From CBDHDJ01 sp965261645 (GTDB taxonomy: Bacteria; Pseudomonadota; Alphaproteobacteria; SHVV01): a DNA stretch of 64,000 nt. Made by a program: the position numbers and the translations under genes. The DNA lies in contig CBDHDJ010000004.1 of NCBI GenBank assembly GCA_965261645.1, forward strand, positions 1,240,001-1,304,000. Direction: 5' to 3'. The notes under the pieces were generated by a model that was given only the letters and a program-made list of their open reading frames with translations, was not told the origin of the DNA and made no database searches. Shown in pieces: positions 1 through 8,198 of the stretch (the first letter of the stretch is position 1; every line of letters starts with the position of its first letter).

Positions 1-128
1 GGACCTCGATCATGGCTTGCGACGAGGCGAGCTTCGCCAAGGTCGCGCCGGCTGCCGCGATACTGGCCGAAGCCGAGGGATTGCCTGCGCACGCACGCTC
101 GGTTGGAATCAGGCTGAAATCGCGGTGA
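1..128 (+). CDS. hisD: Histidinol dehydrogenase, C-terminal end (partial)
   Basis: The frame beginning at base 3 is open from the window edge to a TGA at 126-128 and gives 41 residues. The segment AEAEGLPAHARSVGIRLK is the typical C-terminal end of histidinol dehydrogenase, which oxidises L-histidinol to histidine in the last two steps of histidine synthesis. The catalytic part lies outside the window. It precedes infA by about 125 bases. The call rests on this short conserved tail only. Confidence 0.7.
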   Translation, partial: TSIMACDEASFAKVAPAAAILAEAEGLPAHARSVGIRLKSR

Positions 129-254
129 GAGGGGTGGCGGCGGCGTTTTACACCGCTCGCCATCGCATCCGGAACGGTCCTCACTTCTGCCTTGATTTTA
201 CCGGCCCAGCCCTGCACCTTTGCCGCGAAACTGGAACTTTCGGATGGAGAATGG

Positions 255-473
255 ATGGCGAAAGAGCAACCGATCGAGATGGCCGGCACGGTCAACGAAA
301 TATTGCCCAACGCAATGTTTCGCGTCGAGCTGGAGAATGGCCACGAGCTCCTCGCGCACACCTCGGGCAAGATGCGCAAGAATCGCATCCGGGTGCTGGC
401 CGGTGATAAGGTCCTGGTCGAGCTTACCCCCTATGACCTGACCAAAGGCCGCATCACGTTCCGCTACAAATAG
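255..473 (+). CDS. infA: Translation initiation factor IF-1
   Basis: A 72-residue protein, the normal IF-1 length, forming a single S1-like OB fold that binds the ribosomal A site during initiation. It runs from MAKEQPIEMAG to the family-typical end KGRITFRYK, with the conserved segments FRVELENGHELLAHTSGKMRKNRIRV and GDKVLVELTPYDL between. An in-frame start exists at 192, but family length and the GGAG eight bases upstream favour the ATG at 255. It lies between hisD and maf. Confidence 0.97.
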   Translation: MAKEQPIEMAGTVNEILPNAMFRVELENGHELLAHTSGKMRKNRIRVLAGDKVLVELTPYDLTKGRITFRYK

Positions 474-485
474 GTTTCTGCCGCC

Positions 486-1076
486 GTGCAAGCAGCATCC
501 GGCCCCCGGCTGGTGCTGGCCTCCGCCTCGCCGCGCCGGCTGGAGCTGCTCGGCCAGTTGGGCATCGTCCCTGACGTGATCGATCCCGCCGCGATCGACG
601 AGACGCCCTGGCCCGGCGAACATCCCCGCGACACCGCGCGGCGCCTCGCCGCGGCCAAGGCGAAAACGGTTGGTGCCCCGCACGGCGACGCGTTCGTCCT
701 GGCTGCCGACACCGTGGTGGAATGCGGCCGCCGCAGCCTGCCCAAGGCGAAGAGCGAGGAACAGGCGCGTGCCTGTCTGGTGCGGCTGTCGGGCCGGCGC
801 CACCGCGTCCATAGCGCGGTCGTCGTGACAGGCCCCGACGGGCGGACGGGCGGACGCGTGGTCACCACCACGGTCACCTTCAAGCGCCTGAGTACGCGCG
901 AGATAGGGATGTATCTCGCCGACGGGGAATGGCAGGATAAGGCCGGCGGTTACGCCATCCAGGGCCGCGCCGCCGCGTTCGCCAAGGCCGTCAACGGCTC
1001 CTACACCAACGTTGTCGGGCTGCCACTCGTGGAAACAGCGGGGTTGCTCGCGGGCCTCGGATATCCGCTACCATAG
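486..1076 (+). CDS. maf: Maf-like nucleoside triphosphate pyrophosphatase
   Basis: A 196-residue Maf/YhdE/YceF-type house-cleaning enzyme that hydrolyses (d)NTPs, including modified ones, to monophosphates. The N-terminal phosphate-binding motif SASPRR is at residues 13-18. DTVV follows near residue 77, and the C-terminal NGSYTNVVGLPLVE segment is family-typical. The start is GTG, 12 bases after infA stops; no ATG start fits. The expected lysine-containing loop reads LPKAKSEEQAR, a little unlike the common GKP form. The infA-maf-rng order is normal in alphaproteobacteria, so co-transcription is likely. Confidence 0.93.
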   Translation: MQAASGPRLVLASASPRRLELLGQLGIVPDVIDPAAIDETPWPGEHPRDTARRLAAAKAKTVGAPHGDAFVLAADTVVECGRRSLPKAKSEEQARACLVRLSGRRHRVHSAVVVTGPDGRTGGRVVTTTVTFKRLSTREIGMYLADGEWQDKAGGYAIQGRAAAFAKAVNGSYTNVVGLPLVETAGLLAGLGYPLP

Positions 1077-1102
1077 GACCCAACGGGATTGTTGAACGGA
1101 CC

Positions 1103-2569
1103 ATGGCTCGCGAGCTCTTGATCAACGCCGGCGTCCGGGAGGTGCGCACCGCGCTCCTCGCCGAGGGTGTGGTTACGGACGTCATCATCGAACCAAGGCG
1201 GCGCTGGAGTCTGATCGCCAACGTCTATCTTGGCCGCGTCGCCCGGGTGGTTCCGGCGATCGACGCGGCGTTCGTTGAGCTCGGCCTCGAGAAGGCGGGC
1301 TTTCTCGGTGCCGCCCAGGCCAGCCCACGGCGGCGTGCGGCCGAGGGGACGGATGATCCCGTCCCCGGGATCGCCGAGCAGGTCCATGAAGGCGAAGCCG
1401 TTTTGGTGCAGGTCTCCAACGATCCCATCGGGGACAAGGGCCCCAAGCTCACCGCGGACCTCGCGCTGCCTGGCCGTTACCTCGTCCATACGCCGTTCCA
1501 GGACGGTGTGGCCCTGTCGCGGCGCATCGAGGACGCCAGCGAGCGGGATCGGCTGGAGAGCCTCGTCGGGGAGAGCATTGCCCGGCATGGTCTGACCGGC
1601 GTCATCGTCCGCACCGCCGCCGAGGGCGCGAGCGGGGATGATATCGACGGCGAGATGGCGCTATTTGCCGAGCAGTGGGCCGGCCTCATGGACAAGCGCG
1701 CCCAAAGTCAGGCGCCGGTGTTGCTCCATCGCGATCTCGATCCGGTGAGCCGGGCGCTACGCGACTTCCTGGCCGGTGACGTGGAGCAGGTGCTGATCGA
1801 TACCAACGAAGGATTGAATGCGGCCAAGGATTACTGCGCGACATTCGCTCCGGACCTGGCCTGTCGGCTCAGCCGTCATCAGGCGCCGCCCTCGCTGTTC
1901 GAGGCGCACGGCATCGAGGCGGCGATCGAAGCGGCGATCGAGCCCCGCGTCGAGCTCGCCTCGGGCGGATCGATCTATATCGAATCGACCGAGGCGTTGA
2001 CCGCAATAGACGTCAACACCGGGCGCTTCACCGATGCCCACAACGCTGGCGATGCGGCGCGCAAAACCAATCTCGAGGCGGCAACGGAGATTGCCCGCCA
2101 GCTCCGCTTGCGCGCCATCGGTGGGGTGATCGTGATCGACTTCATTCACATGACGGGGCCGGACGATGCCGCGGACGTGACCGCGCGCCTCGAATCGGCG
2201 CTCACCACGGACAAGGCGCCCGCGCGCATCGGCCCGATGTCTGAGTTCGGCTTGGTGGAGATGACCCGCAAGCGCGTGCGCACGCCGCTGGCGGAGTTCT
2301 TCGGCGAATCCTGCGACCGCTGCGAGGGCTCCGGCCGGCGCTGGGGTGCCGCGGCGATGGCCTCCGAGATCCTGCGCCGGGCCGAGGCTGAGGGCGCCCG
2401 GGAGCCCTCGCCGGGTCTGGCGATCGTTGCCGCGCCGGACGTCGTGGCCGAACTCAAAGTGGCCGACGGCGCCGATCTCGTGCTGCTGGGCCAGCGCCTC
2501 GGCAAGTCCGTCGAGGTCAGCGTCGATCCCTCGTTCGCGCGCGAGCAGTACGACATCGTGCCGGTTTGA
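1103..2569 (+). CDS. rng: Ribonuclease G (RNase E/G family)
   Basis: A 488-residue endoribonuclease of the RNase E/G family, acting in rRNA maturation and mRNA decay. It has the S1-like N-terminal region, then the DNase I-like catalytic region with Asp303 in AIDVNTGRF and Asp346 in VIDFIHM, the same positions as the metal-binding aspartates of E. coli RNase E. The zinc-link CDRC is at residues 404-407. There is no long C-terminal scaffold, which separates it from RNase E. It overlaps a possible TTG start of the next gene by three bases but the real yacG start lies 21 bases downstream. Confidence 0.95.
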   Translation: MARELLINAGVREVRTALLAEGVVTDVIIEPRRRWSLIANVYLGRVARVVPAIDAAFVELGLEKAGFLGAAQASPRRRAAEGTDDPVPGIAEQVHEGEAVLVQVSNDPIGDKGPKLTADLALPGRYLVHTPFQDGVALSRRIEDASERDRLESLVGESIARHGLTGVIVRTAAEGASGDDIDGEMALFAEQWAGLMDKRAQSQAPVLLHRDLDPVSRALRDFLAGDVEQVLIDTNEGLNAAKDYCATFAPDLACRLSRHQAPPSLFEAHGIEAAIEAAIEPRVELASGGSIYIESTEALTAIDVNTGRFTDAHNAGDAARKTNLEAATEIARQLRLRAIGGVIVIDFIHMTGPDDAADVTARLESALTTDKAPARIGPMSEFGLVEMTRKRVRTPLAEFFGESCDRCEGSGRRWGAAAMASEILRRAEAEGAREPSPGLAIVAAPDVVAELKVADGADLVLLGQRLGKSVEVSVDPSFAREQYDIVPV

Positions 2570-2589
2570 ACGGAGCATCGAGGGCCACC

Positions 2590-2811
2590 ATGCCGCGCAA
2601 GAAACGCCAGGGCTGCCCGCTCTGCGGCCAACCGACGGCCGAGCGCTACCGGCCGTTCTGCAGCACCGCCTGCGCCGATCGCGATCTCGGGCACTGGCTC
2701 ACCGGCTCCTACACCATCCCCGCGACCGCCTCGCCCGACGATGAGAGCGCAGGCCTGGCGCGGCCCAACACAAGTGATGCGCACGGCAACGACGAGCCGA
2801 GCCGCGAATAG
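2590..2811 (+). CDS. yacG: DNA gyrase inhibitor YacG (zinc-binding)
   Basis: A 73-residue YacG protein, a small zinc-ribbon protein that in E. coli binds GyrB and blocks DNA binding by gyrase. The four zinc-binding cysteines are C9 and C12 (CPLCG) and C24 and C28 (FCSTAC), followed by the family sequence DLGHWLTGSYTIP. The ATG at 2590 is chosen because the upstream TTG adds eight residues not seen in the family. The acidic, low-complexity C-terminus is typical. It sits directly after rng, as in many alphaproteobacteria. Confidence 0.92.
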   Translation: MPRKKRQGCPLCGQPTAERYRPFCSTACADRDLGHWLTGSYTIPATASPDDESAGLARPNTSDAHGNDEPSRE

Positions 2812-2817
2812 GGCCAC

Positions 2818-4002
2818 ATGAAGGAGAACTTCCGCGTCATCGACAGCGACATGCACGTCATCGAAGGAGGCGACGTATACGAGAGCTATCTCGCCGAGCC
2901 CTACCGTGACCGCATGCCGGCCTATCTCGGCTGGGGGCCGACCAACTTCCCGCACTGGGAGGTCGATGGCCGTGTGATCCCGCCATGGGCGCGCGACGCC
3001 AACGTGGTTGGGCCGCAGGCGTATCTCGACAGCCCCCGCGAGGAGGTCTTTCGGCCCATCCGCGAGCGGGGCTACGACCCGGCGTCCATGCTCGAGGCGA
3101 TGGATGCCGAGGGCATCGACCTCGCGGTCGTCTACCGCACCTTCGCCCATATGGTGGTCTCGATCGACGATCTCGAGCCGGCCTACGCGACCGCCTATGC
3201 CGCGGCGTTCAACGACTGGCTGGCGGACTACTGCGCCACGGATCCGGCCCGCCTCAGGCCGGCGGCGATCATTTCGTTGCATGATCCCGAGTGCGCCGCT
3301 GCCGAAGCCCGCCGCGCCGTCGTGGACAAGGGCCATGCGGCGGTGGTGCTGCTGCCCATGCCGGTCGCCGGGCGCTATGTGAACGCGCCCGAGTGCGATG
3401 TGCTGTGGCGCGAGATCGTCGCTCTCGATGTCCCGCTCATCTTCCACGGCACGAGCGGCGGGGCGTCCCAAGACTACGTCTCCAACCGCTATCGCGGGCA
3501 CGCCAACTTCCGTACCCTCAATCACGCCTCGGCGTTTCCGCTCGAGTTGATGCTGGCGCTCGCGGCGATGACAGCAGGCGGCGTGCTCGAACGCTTCGCC
3601 GGGCTCCGCGTCGGGTTTCTCGAAGGCACCTGCGGTTGGCTGCCCTGGTGGCTCGAGCGTCTCGACGATCAGTGGAGGAAGTATGGCGGCGGCGAGGCGA
3701 TCAAGCTCGCCGCCTTGCCGAGCGCGTATTTCCACCGCCAGTGCTTCATCGGCACCGATGTCGACGAGGGGCTCCTGCGCGTCGTGATCGATGAGTTGGG
3801 CGACGACAACATCGTCATGTCGACCGACTTCCCCCATGCCGACGGCCCGTTCCCGCACGGCGTCGAGACCTTCCTCGGGCTTCCCGGCGTGGCGCTTGAG
3901 TCCAAGCGCAAGATCTTGTGGGACAACTGCCTCAGCCTTTACGGCTTCGATACTGCGGCTGCGGCGAACGGCCAGGCGGTCAAGGCGGCCGCCGCGCGCT
4001 GA
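2818..4002 (+). CDS. Amidohydrolase family protein (amidohydrolase_2)
   Basis: A 394-residue TIM-barrel metal-dependent hydrolase of the amidohydrolase_2 group, which contains decarboxylases and hydrolases such as ACMSD-like enzymes. The metal-binding DMH is at residues 11-13, an IFHGTSGG segment carries a further His, and the late MSTDFPHADGPFP segment carries the conserved Asp. The substrate cannot be read from the sequence. It starts six bases after yacG ends, so it may be co-transcribed, although functionally it is more like the accessory catabolic genes that follow. Confidence 0.85.
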   Translation: MKENFRVIDSDMHVIEGGDVYESYLAEPYRDRMPAYLGWGPTNFPHWEVDGRVIPPWARDANVVGPQAYLDSPREEVFRPIRERGYDPASMLEAMDAEGIDLAVVYRTFAHMVVSIDDLEPAYATAYAAAFNDWLADYCATDPARLRPAAIISLHDPECAAAEARRAVVDKGHAAVVLLPMPVAGRYVNAPECDVLWREIVALDVPLIFHGTSGGASQDYVSNRYRGHANFRTLNHASAFPLELMLALAAMTAGGVLERFAGLRVGFLEGTCGWLPWWLERLDDQWRKYGGGEAIKLAALPSAYFHRQCFIGTDVDEGLLRVVIDELGDDNIVMSTDFPHADGPFPHGVETFLGLPGVALESKRKILWDNCLSLYGFDTAAAANGQAVKAAAAR

Positions 4003-4058
4003 GCAGGAGCCGGTGGACAGGCTTAGCCGTATTTTCTATAAGGCCGCGTCCGGCCTGT

Positions 4059-4134
4059 GCCCAGGTAGCTCAGTTGGTAGAGCAGTGGACTGAAAATCCA
4101 TGTGTCGGTGGTTCGATTCCGCCCCTGGGCACCA
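4059..4134 (+). tRNA. tRNA-Phe (GAA)
   Basis: A full cloverleaf of 76 bases. The acceptor stem GCCCAGG pairs with CCTGGGC, the D arm is GCTC/GAGC, the anticodon loop CTGAAAA has anticodon GAA, the T arm is GGTGG/CCGCC around TTCGATT, and discriminator A is followed by an encoded CCA. Confidence 0.97.
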
Positions 4135-4282
4135 CTCTCTGGTCTGTCTCCCGCGACATCAAGACGCGTTGTCGCAGCGGCTTGCAGCTCTTCGACCCGC
4201 CGAGCGACCTTAGCCTTGCTTAACAGCCGTGACGCCTGCACGTGGGAAGATATAAACCTCAACCAGCCGAGGGAGGACCGAC

Positions 4283-5131
4283 ATGAAAGATGCTGAGACT
4301 TTGGCCCGCGCCGGCGCAAATTTCGGAGCGGCGCGCCTCAAAAACATCAAGCAGGCCGACGTGCCGATTGAATTTCTCCCCACCACCGAGGAGGAGGGTT
4401 ACGCCATCCAGGACGCCTCCATAGAGTGGCTCAGCGCAAACGGCCTCGGTCCCCAGGTGGGCTACAAGGTCGCCAACGTGAGCGCGGGCGCAAAGGAAAT
4501 GCTCGTAACCATGGGCGCCAAACCGTTCGGCCTCGATACGCCGCTCTACGGCCCGATCATGAGCAAGCACATCTATCATCAGGTGGCGGAGATCGATCCC
4601 TTCGACAACGAGATCACCTATATCGAGTGCGAGTTCGGCATTCGCATGGGTCGGGACACGCCGGCGGAAAACCAGCCCTATACCCGCGAGAGCATCGGCG
4701 CGTACATCGACGCCTGCATGGCCGGGATCGAGATCGCGGCGCCAACCTTCGAAAAGAAGGACTATGAGGATGTCGCGCCGCGGGGCATCCTCGGCATCGC
4801 CGACAATGGCAGTAACCGGGGCGCGGTGTTCGGCCTCCCGGTCACCGATTGGCAGAAGCTCGACATCCCTTCGCTCACCGCGCGGATCATCAAGAACGGC
4901 CAAGAGATGCTGTCGGGCGACGCCACGGGGTTGATGGGCCATCCCTTCGAGGTCGCGGCCTGGCTCGCCAACCGTCTCATCGATGATGGCAAGCAATTGA
5001 AGGCGGGTGAATACGTCCTGCTCGGTTCGGTGGCGCGAGGGATGAAGGGCGCAGAGCTTGAACTCGCCTCCGGCGACGAGGTTATCATTCGGTGGGACGA
5101 ACTGGGCGACGCGCGCGTCAAGTTCAACTAA
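4283..5131 (+). CDS. 2-keto-4-pentenoate hydratase / FAH-fold enzyme
   Basis: A 282-residue protein of the FAH-fold hydratase/decarboxylase group (MhpD/HpaH/DmpE-like), which add water to, or decarboxylate, 2-oxo-dienoates in meta-cleavage catabolism. Supporting segments are GYKVANVSAG, the metal-site region YIECEFGIRMGRD, IEIAAPTFEK and a C-terminal GEYVLLGS. The start has a GGGAGG ribosome-binding site eight bases upstream. It lies beside a divergently placed Rieske oxygenase, which fits an aromatic ring-cleavage route, but no ring-cleavage dioxygenase is in the window. Confidence 0.85.
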   Translation: MKDAETLARAGANFGAARLKNIKQADVPIEFLPTTEEEGYAIQDASIEWLSANGLGPQVGYKVANVSAGAKEMLVTMGAKPFGLDTPLYGPIMSKHIYHQVAEIDPFDNEITYIECEFGIRMGRDTPAENQPYTRESIGAYIDACMAGIEIAAPTFEKKDYEDVAPRGILGIADNGSNRGAVFGLPVTDWQKLDIPSLTARIIKNGQEMLSGDATGLMGHPFEVAAWLANRLIDDGKQLKAGEYVLLGSVARGMKGAELELASGDEVIIRWDELGDARVKFN

Positions 5132-5219
5132 TCCCGGACCGGCGACTCACGGCGCGGGCCACCGCGGTCGCGCCCGGCAGCGCTTTTGGCGATGCCTAGC
5201 GGAACTCTGTTCGTCTTGC

Positions 5220-6374
5220 CTATTGCGCTGCGGCGGCCGGCGCCTGCATTTTGTCCAAATAAGCATTCAGATAGTGGTGGATCGGACCTTCGAGTTTGGC
5301 CATCGCGCCCGGCACGAACATGCGCGAGCCGGCACCGTTTTGAAGGGACTGGACCATTTCCCGATCCTCGTCGACGATCACGCCGAGCGTCACTTTATGG
5401 TCGCTGAGCCACGTATCGAACTCTGGCTTGTTTAGCGCTTCTTCGGCCACGAGGGTGTAGACCGTAAACTGGCACGTGCCAGGCGTGATGGGCAACGCCA
5501 CCCACAACTGGACCATGTCGCAGCGGCCGGCGAAAATCAGGTTCGGGAATTGGAGCCCATAATAGGCCCGGGTGAGGTCATCCCCGAACCACGGCATCGG
5601 GCCGATCAGGGTCTTGCCGTCTGGGCTTAGGGGGAGGGCTTCCCACCGAAAAGTACAGCCGCCGTTGGGCAGGTAAGTGTATGAGTCGGGCTCTGACTTA
5701 TAGTTTTTTGCGAGCGAGTCCAAATGAATGGTGTCCGCGTGGTAGACGTCAATCAAGTTCTCATGCGCGAACTTCCAGTTGCAACGTAGGTCGATCACGA
5801 TCTTCGAAGCCAGCCGACACTTCTCCAGATGAACGAAGTCGAATTCGCGATCGAGCTCGGCAATGACGTCCGAAAAGGGCTCGCCGTTAGGGTTGAATGT
5901 CACGAATACGCACCCCCGCCACATTTCGGTTTTGAGCACCGGCAGGCGGCAAGCGGACAGATCGACGTCGCTCTCGCGCATCCCCGGGGCGCTGATCAGC
6001 TTGCCGTCCAGGCCATAGGTCCAGGCGTGGTAGGGGCACATGAAACTCGTCGCGTTACCGCGCCCCAGGGTCGCAACTTCGACTCCACGGTGGCGGCAGA
6101 CATTGGCGAAGGCATTGATCTCGCCGCTCTCGTCGCGCACGATCACCACCGGCTCACCGGTAATGCGGGTGGCCAAATAGTCGCCGGAATTCGGGAGCTC
6201 CTCCTCCCTCGCCAGGAAAAGCCACTCCTGCATGAAGATGCGCTCCTTCTCGAGCGCTTCGACGTCGCGCGAGGTGTAAAAGCTGCCGTCGAGGTGGCGC
6301 GCGGACAAAAGCGCGTCACGAGTCTTGGAAACCTTGGCCGGTTCGAGTAGGTCGCGGGTTTCGGCGAGCGTCAT
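5220..6374 (-). CDS. Rieske ring-hydroxylating oxygenase, alpha subunit (A)
   Basis: A 384-residue oxygenase of the Rieske non-haem iron family. The [2Fe-2S] ligands are C93, H95, C113 and H116 (CRHRG and CPYHAW). The mononuclear iron site is H212 and H217 in NLIDVYHADTIH, with D337 in DEDREMVQ as the likely third ligand and D209 as the bridging residue. The ATG at 6374 is preferred over 6407 because AGGAGC lies just upstream of it. It belongs to the same subgroup as the alpha subunit at 52.6 kb. No ferredoxin or reductase gene adjoins it; the substrate is unknown. Confidence 0.9.
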   Translation of the reverse strand: MTLAETRDLLEPAKVSKTRDALLSARHLDGSFYTSRDVEALEKERIFMQEWLFLAREEELPNSGDYLATRITGEPVVIVRDESGEINAFANVCRHRGVEVATLGRGNATSFMCPYHAWTYGLDGKLISAPGMRESDVDLSACRLPVLKTEMWRGCVFVTFNPNGEPFSDVIAELDREFDFVHLEKCRLASKIVIDLRCNWKFAHENLIDVYHADTIHLDSLAKNYKSEPDSYTYLPNGGCTFRWEALPLSPDGKTLIGPMPWFGDDLTRAYYGLQFPNLIFAGRCDMVQLWVALPITPGTCQFTVYTLVAEEALNKPEFDTWLSDHKVTLGVIVDEDREMVQSLQNGAGSRMFVPGAMAKLEGPIHHYLNAYLDKMQAPAAAAQ

Positions 6375-6474
6375 GTCGAAGCTCCTGGTGAGGTGTTGCC
6401 GTCCCATTGAACGAACAGTTTGGCGCCAGCGTCAAGTGGCCCGGCCGCCTGCAGAGGCCGCCGATCGCGCGTCG

Positions 6475-6638
6475 AATGTCCGCAAAGCTCCCGAAATTTC
6501 GGACTTGGACACCGGCGCCAAACTTGGTCCGATTTGAGGGGTAGAGCAGGCATTGCCCCGCTAAATGTCTGCCGATTACCTAATAGCGGTTATAAATTGC
6601 TTCCCACGCTGACGACCGCAAATAGCGAGGAACGGACT
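6475..6638. repeat. Intergenic repeat, copy A
   Basis: This stretch and 7738-7898 are diverged direct copies of one intergenic repeat. Shared blocks include CACCGGCGCC/CACCGGCCCC, TTGGTCCGAT/GTGGTCCGAT, GGGGTAgAGC/GGGGTAaAGC, CCcACgCTGACGA/CCcACcCTGACGA and a final CGGACT. Copy A starts with GTCCG and has CGGAC 16 bases later. Read on the minus strand both copies give a spurious reading frame that starts M-S/P-A-L-P. The two copies bracket the crotonase gene. Confidence 0.7.
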
Positions 6639-6651
6639 CTGGAGTTTCGCA

Positions 6652-6771
6652 AGCAAAGTGGAACACTGGTCGCTGACCACACTGCGGGAGAAGCTGGTCA
6701 AGATCGGTGACAAGGTCGAGCGCCGCGGGGCGAACGCCACGCCTAAGAGTGGGAAAGGAAGTGAACGATGA
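6652..6771 (+). pseudogene. IS1380-family transposase, C-terminal remnant
   Basis: The frame ending at the TGA at 6769-6771 reads VEHWSLTTLREKLVKIGDKV, which matches the conserved C-terminal region of IS1380-family transposases. The normal continuation is lost and replaced by unrelated residues. No other part of the element is visible. The remnant overlaps the crotonase start codon at 6768, so the crotonase gene has been joined to an old transposon end. Confidence 0.75.
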
Positions 6772-7577
6772 CCGTGAGACTCGAAAGGGATGAACATGTC
6801 ACCACTGTAATCCACAGCCGGCCCGAGGCCCGCAACGCAATGGACCCGGAATCGGCGGACGCATTGGTGGACGCCTTTCTCGCCTTCGAGGCAGATGACG
6901 AGGCATATGTGGCCGTCCTTTGGGGCGAGGGTGGGGCGTTCTGCGCCGGCTGGGACCTCAAGTATGTGGCCAGCCTGTCGCCGGACAAGCTGGAGCGCGA
7001 ATTGGCCTTTCCCGAGCAGCAGCGAAGCGATGCCAGCGCCGTTCCTCGCGGCCCGCTCGGTCCGACGCGATTGGCGCTGTCCAAGCCGGTCATCGCGGCG
7101 GTGGCCGGCCCCGCCGTCGCCGGCGGGATGGAACTGGCGCTGTGGTGCGACATCCGCGTCATGGAGGAGGACGCGTATCTTGGCGTCTATTGCCGACGCT
7201 GGGGGATACCGTTGATCGATGGTGGAACCGTGCGGCTGCCGCGCCTGGTGGGACAAGGCCGGGCGCTGGAGATCATTCTAACGGGGCGCAAGGTTCCGGC
7301 CGAGGAATGCCTGCGCATCGGGGCTTGCGAATATGTCGTGCCGAATGGAGAGAGCCGCGCCGCGGCGGAAGCGATGGCGCAAGACATCGCGCGATTCCCA
7401 CAGGTTTGCGTCCGCGCCGACCGGCACTCCGCGATCATGCAGCATGGCAAGACGGTGCGCGAGGCCATGATGTTCGAATGGCGCAACGGCCAGGCGCCGC
7501 TGCACGAAGAGGCGGTCGAGGGGGCTGGGCGTTTCGCCCGCGGCCTCGGGAGACACGGCGACTACGCCAAGATCTGA
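6768..7577 (+). CDS. Enoyl-CoA hydratase/isomerase (crotonase) family protein
   Basis: A 269-residue crotonase-fold protein. The oxyanion-hole segment GGAFCAGWDL lies near residues 52-61 and the second one at VAGPAVAGGMELALWCD. In place of the glutamate usual in enoyl-CoA hydratases after the second segment it has RRWGIPLIDGGTVRLPRL, a form common in uncharacterised crotonases, so the exact reaction is open. GGAAAG lies about nine bases before the ATG. The gene sits between two copies of an intergenic repeat and begins inside an IS1380 remnant. Confidence 0.9.
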   Translation: MTVRLERDEHVTTVIHSRPEARNAMDPESADALVDAFLAFEADDEAYVAVLWGEGGAFCAGWDLKYVASLSPDKLERELAFPEQQRSDASAVPRGPLGPTRLALSKPVIAAVAGPAVAGGMELALWCDIRVMEEDAYLGVYCRRWGIPLIDGGTVRLPRLVGQGRALEIILTGRKVPAEECLRIGACEYVVPNGESRAAAEAMAQDIARFPQVCVRADRHSAIMQHGKTVREAMMFEWRNGQAPLHEEAVEGAGRFARGLGRHGDYAKI

Positions 7578-8198
7578 TCGAGGTTGTGATTGAGATATTC
7601 GCCCGGCCCAGGATAGTCGATGGGCGCGCTGAGCAGATGGGATGGCCGGTGAGCCGATTCGCGAGATGGGTCGCATCCTCAATTCATCGATCGAGCTAAG
7701 TCGTCGTGGCGCCCGGCGAGGCTGCCGATCCGGCCCCAAAAGTCCGCTTTGGGTCAGTAGCGGACTCAAACACCGGCCCCGAACGTGGTCCGATATGCGG
7801 GGTAAAGCGGACATCGCCGCGCTGAAGACTGCTGTTCACCCGGAAGCGGTCGTAATCTGCTCCCCACCCTGACGAGCGGAACCAGCCAGTAGCGGACTAA
7901 AGTTCAGAAGCTACATGACGGTGTATGAATTTGCGCGTGCGTTCGATCGCCTATTCGTGCCGAGCGCCGAGCATCCGCTGCTGGCCAGGGGCGAACCTGG
8001 ACACCTCGGTCGCCGGACGATCGCTTCCGACCTCAAGTGGTCACACCACGTGGCATCAGCGAATCCCGTTCAGCCGCGCCCCGAGCATCGTTCAATACAG
8101 TACCGACACGTGTTGCGTGACGCTGAGCCGTTCGGCTAGGGTCTAGCCTGGATACACCCAATGCGGACACCGCGGAAGCAGGACGGGGGAAAGGCCCC
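7578..8198. other. Intergenic region without a supported gene
   Basis: This region holds repeat copy B (7738-7898) with its hairpin. Outside it I see no coding pattern: the short open frames around 7915-8139 lack a ribosome-binding site and match no family. The last 60 bases carry the leader of the FAH-family gene, with GGGGGAAAGG just before its ATG. Confidence 0.5.
7738..7898. repeat. Intergenic repeat, copy B, with perfect hairpin
   Basis: Second, better preserved copy of the repeat seen at 6475-6638. It opens with an exact inverted repeat, AGTCCGCT at 7741-7748 and AGCGGACT at 7759-7766, and ends with a third AGCGGACT at 7891-7898. The inner part shares the CACCGG, GGTCCGAT, GGGGTA-AGC and CTGACGA blocks with copy A in the same order and spacing. 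Confidence 0.75.

Noticed and set aside
2146..3858. Long minus-strand open frame of 570 residues
   Set aside because: It lies opposite rng, yacG and the amidohydrolase, has no family pattern and arises from high GC content.
7915..8139. Small open frame after repeat copy B
   Set aside because: No ribosome-binding site, no recognisable family, and a second frame of the same length overlaps it.
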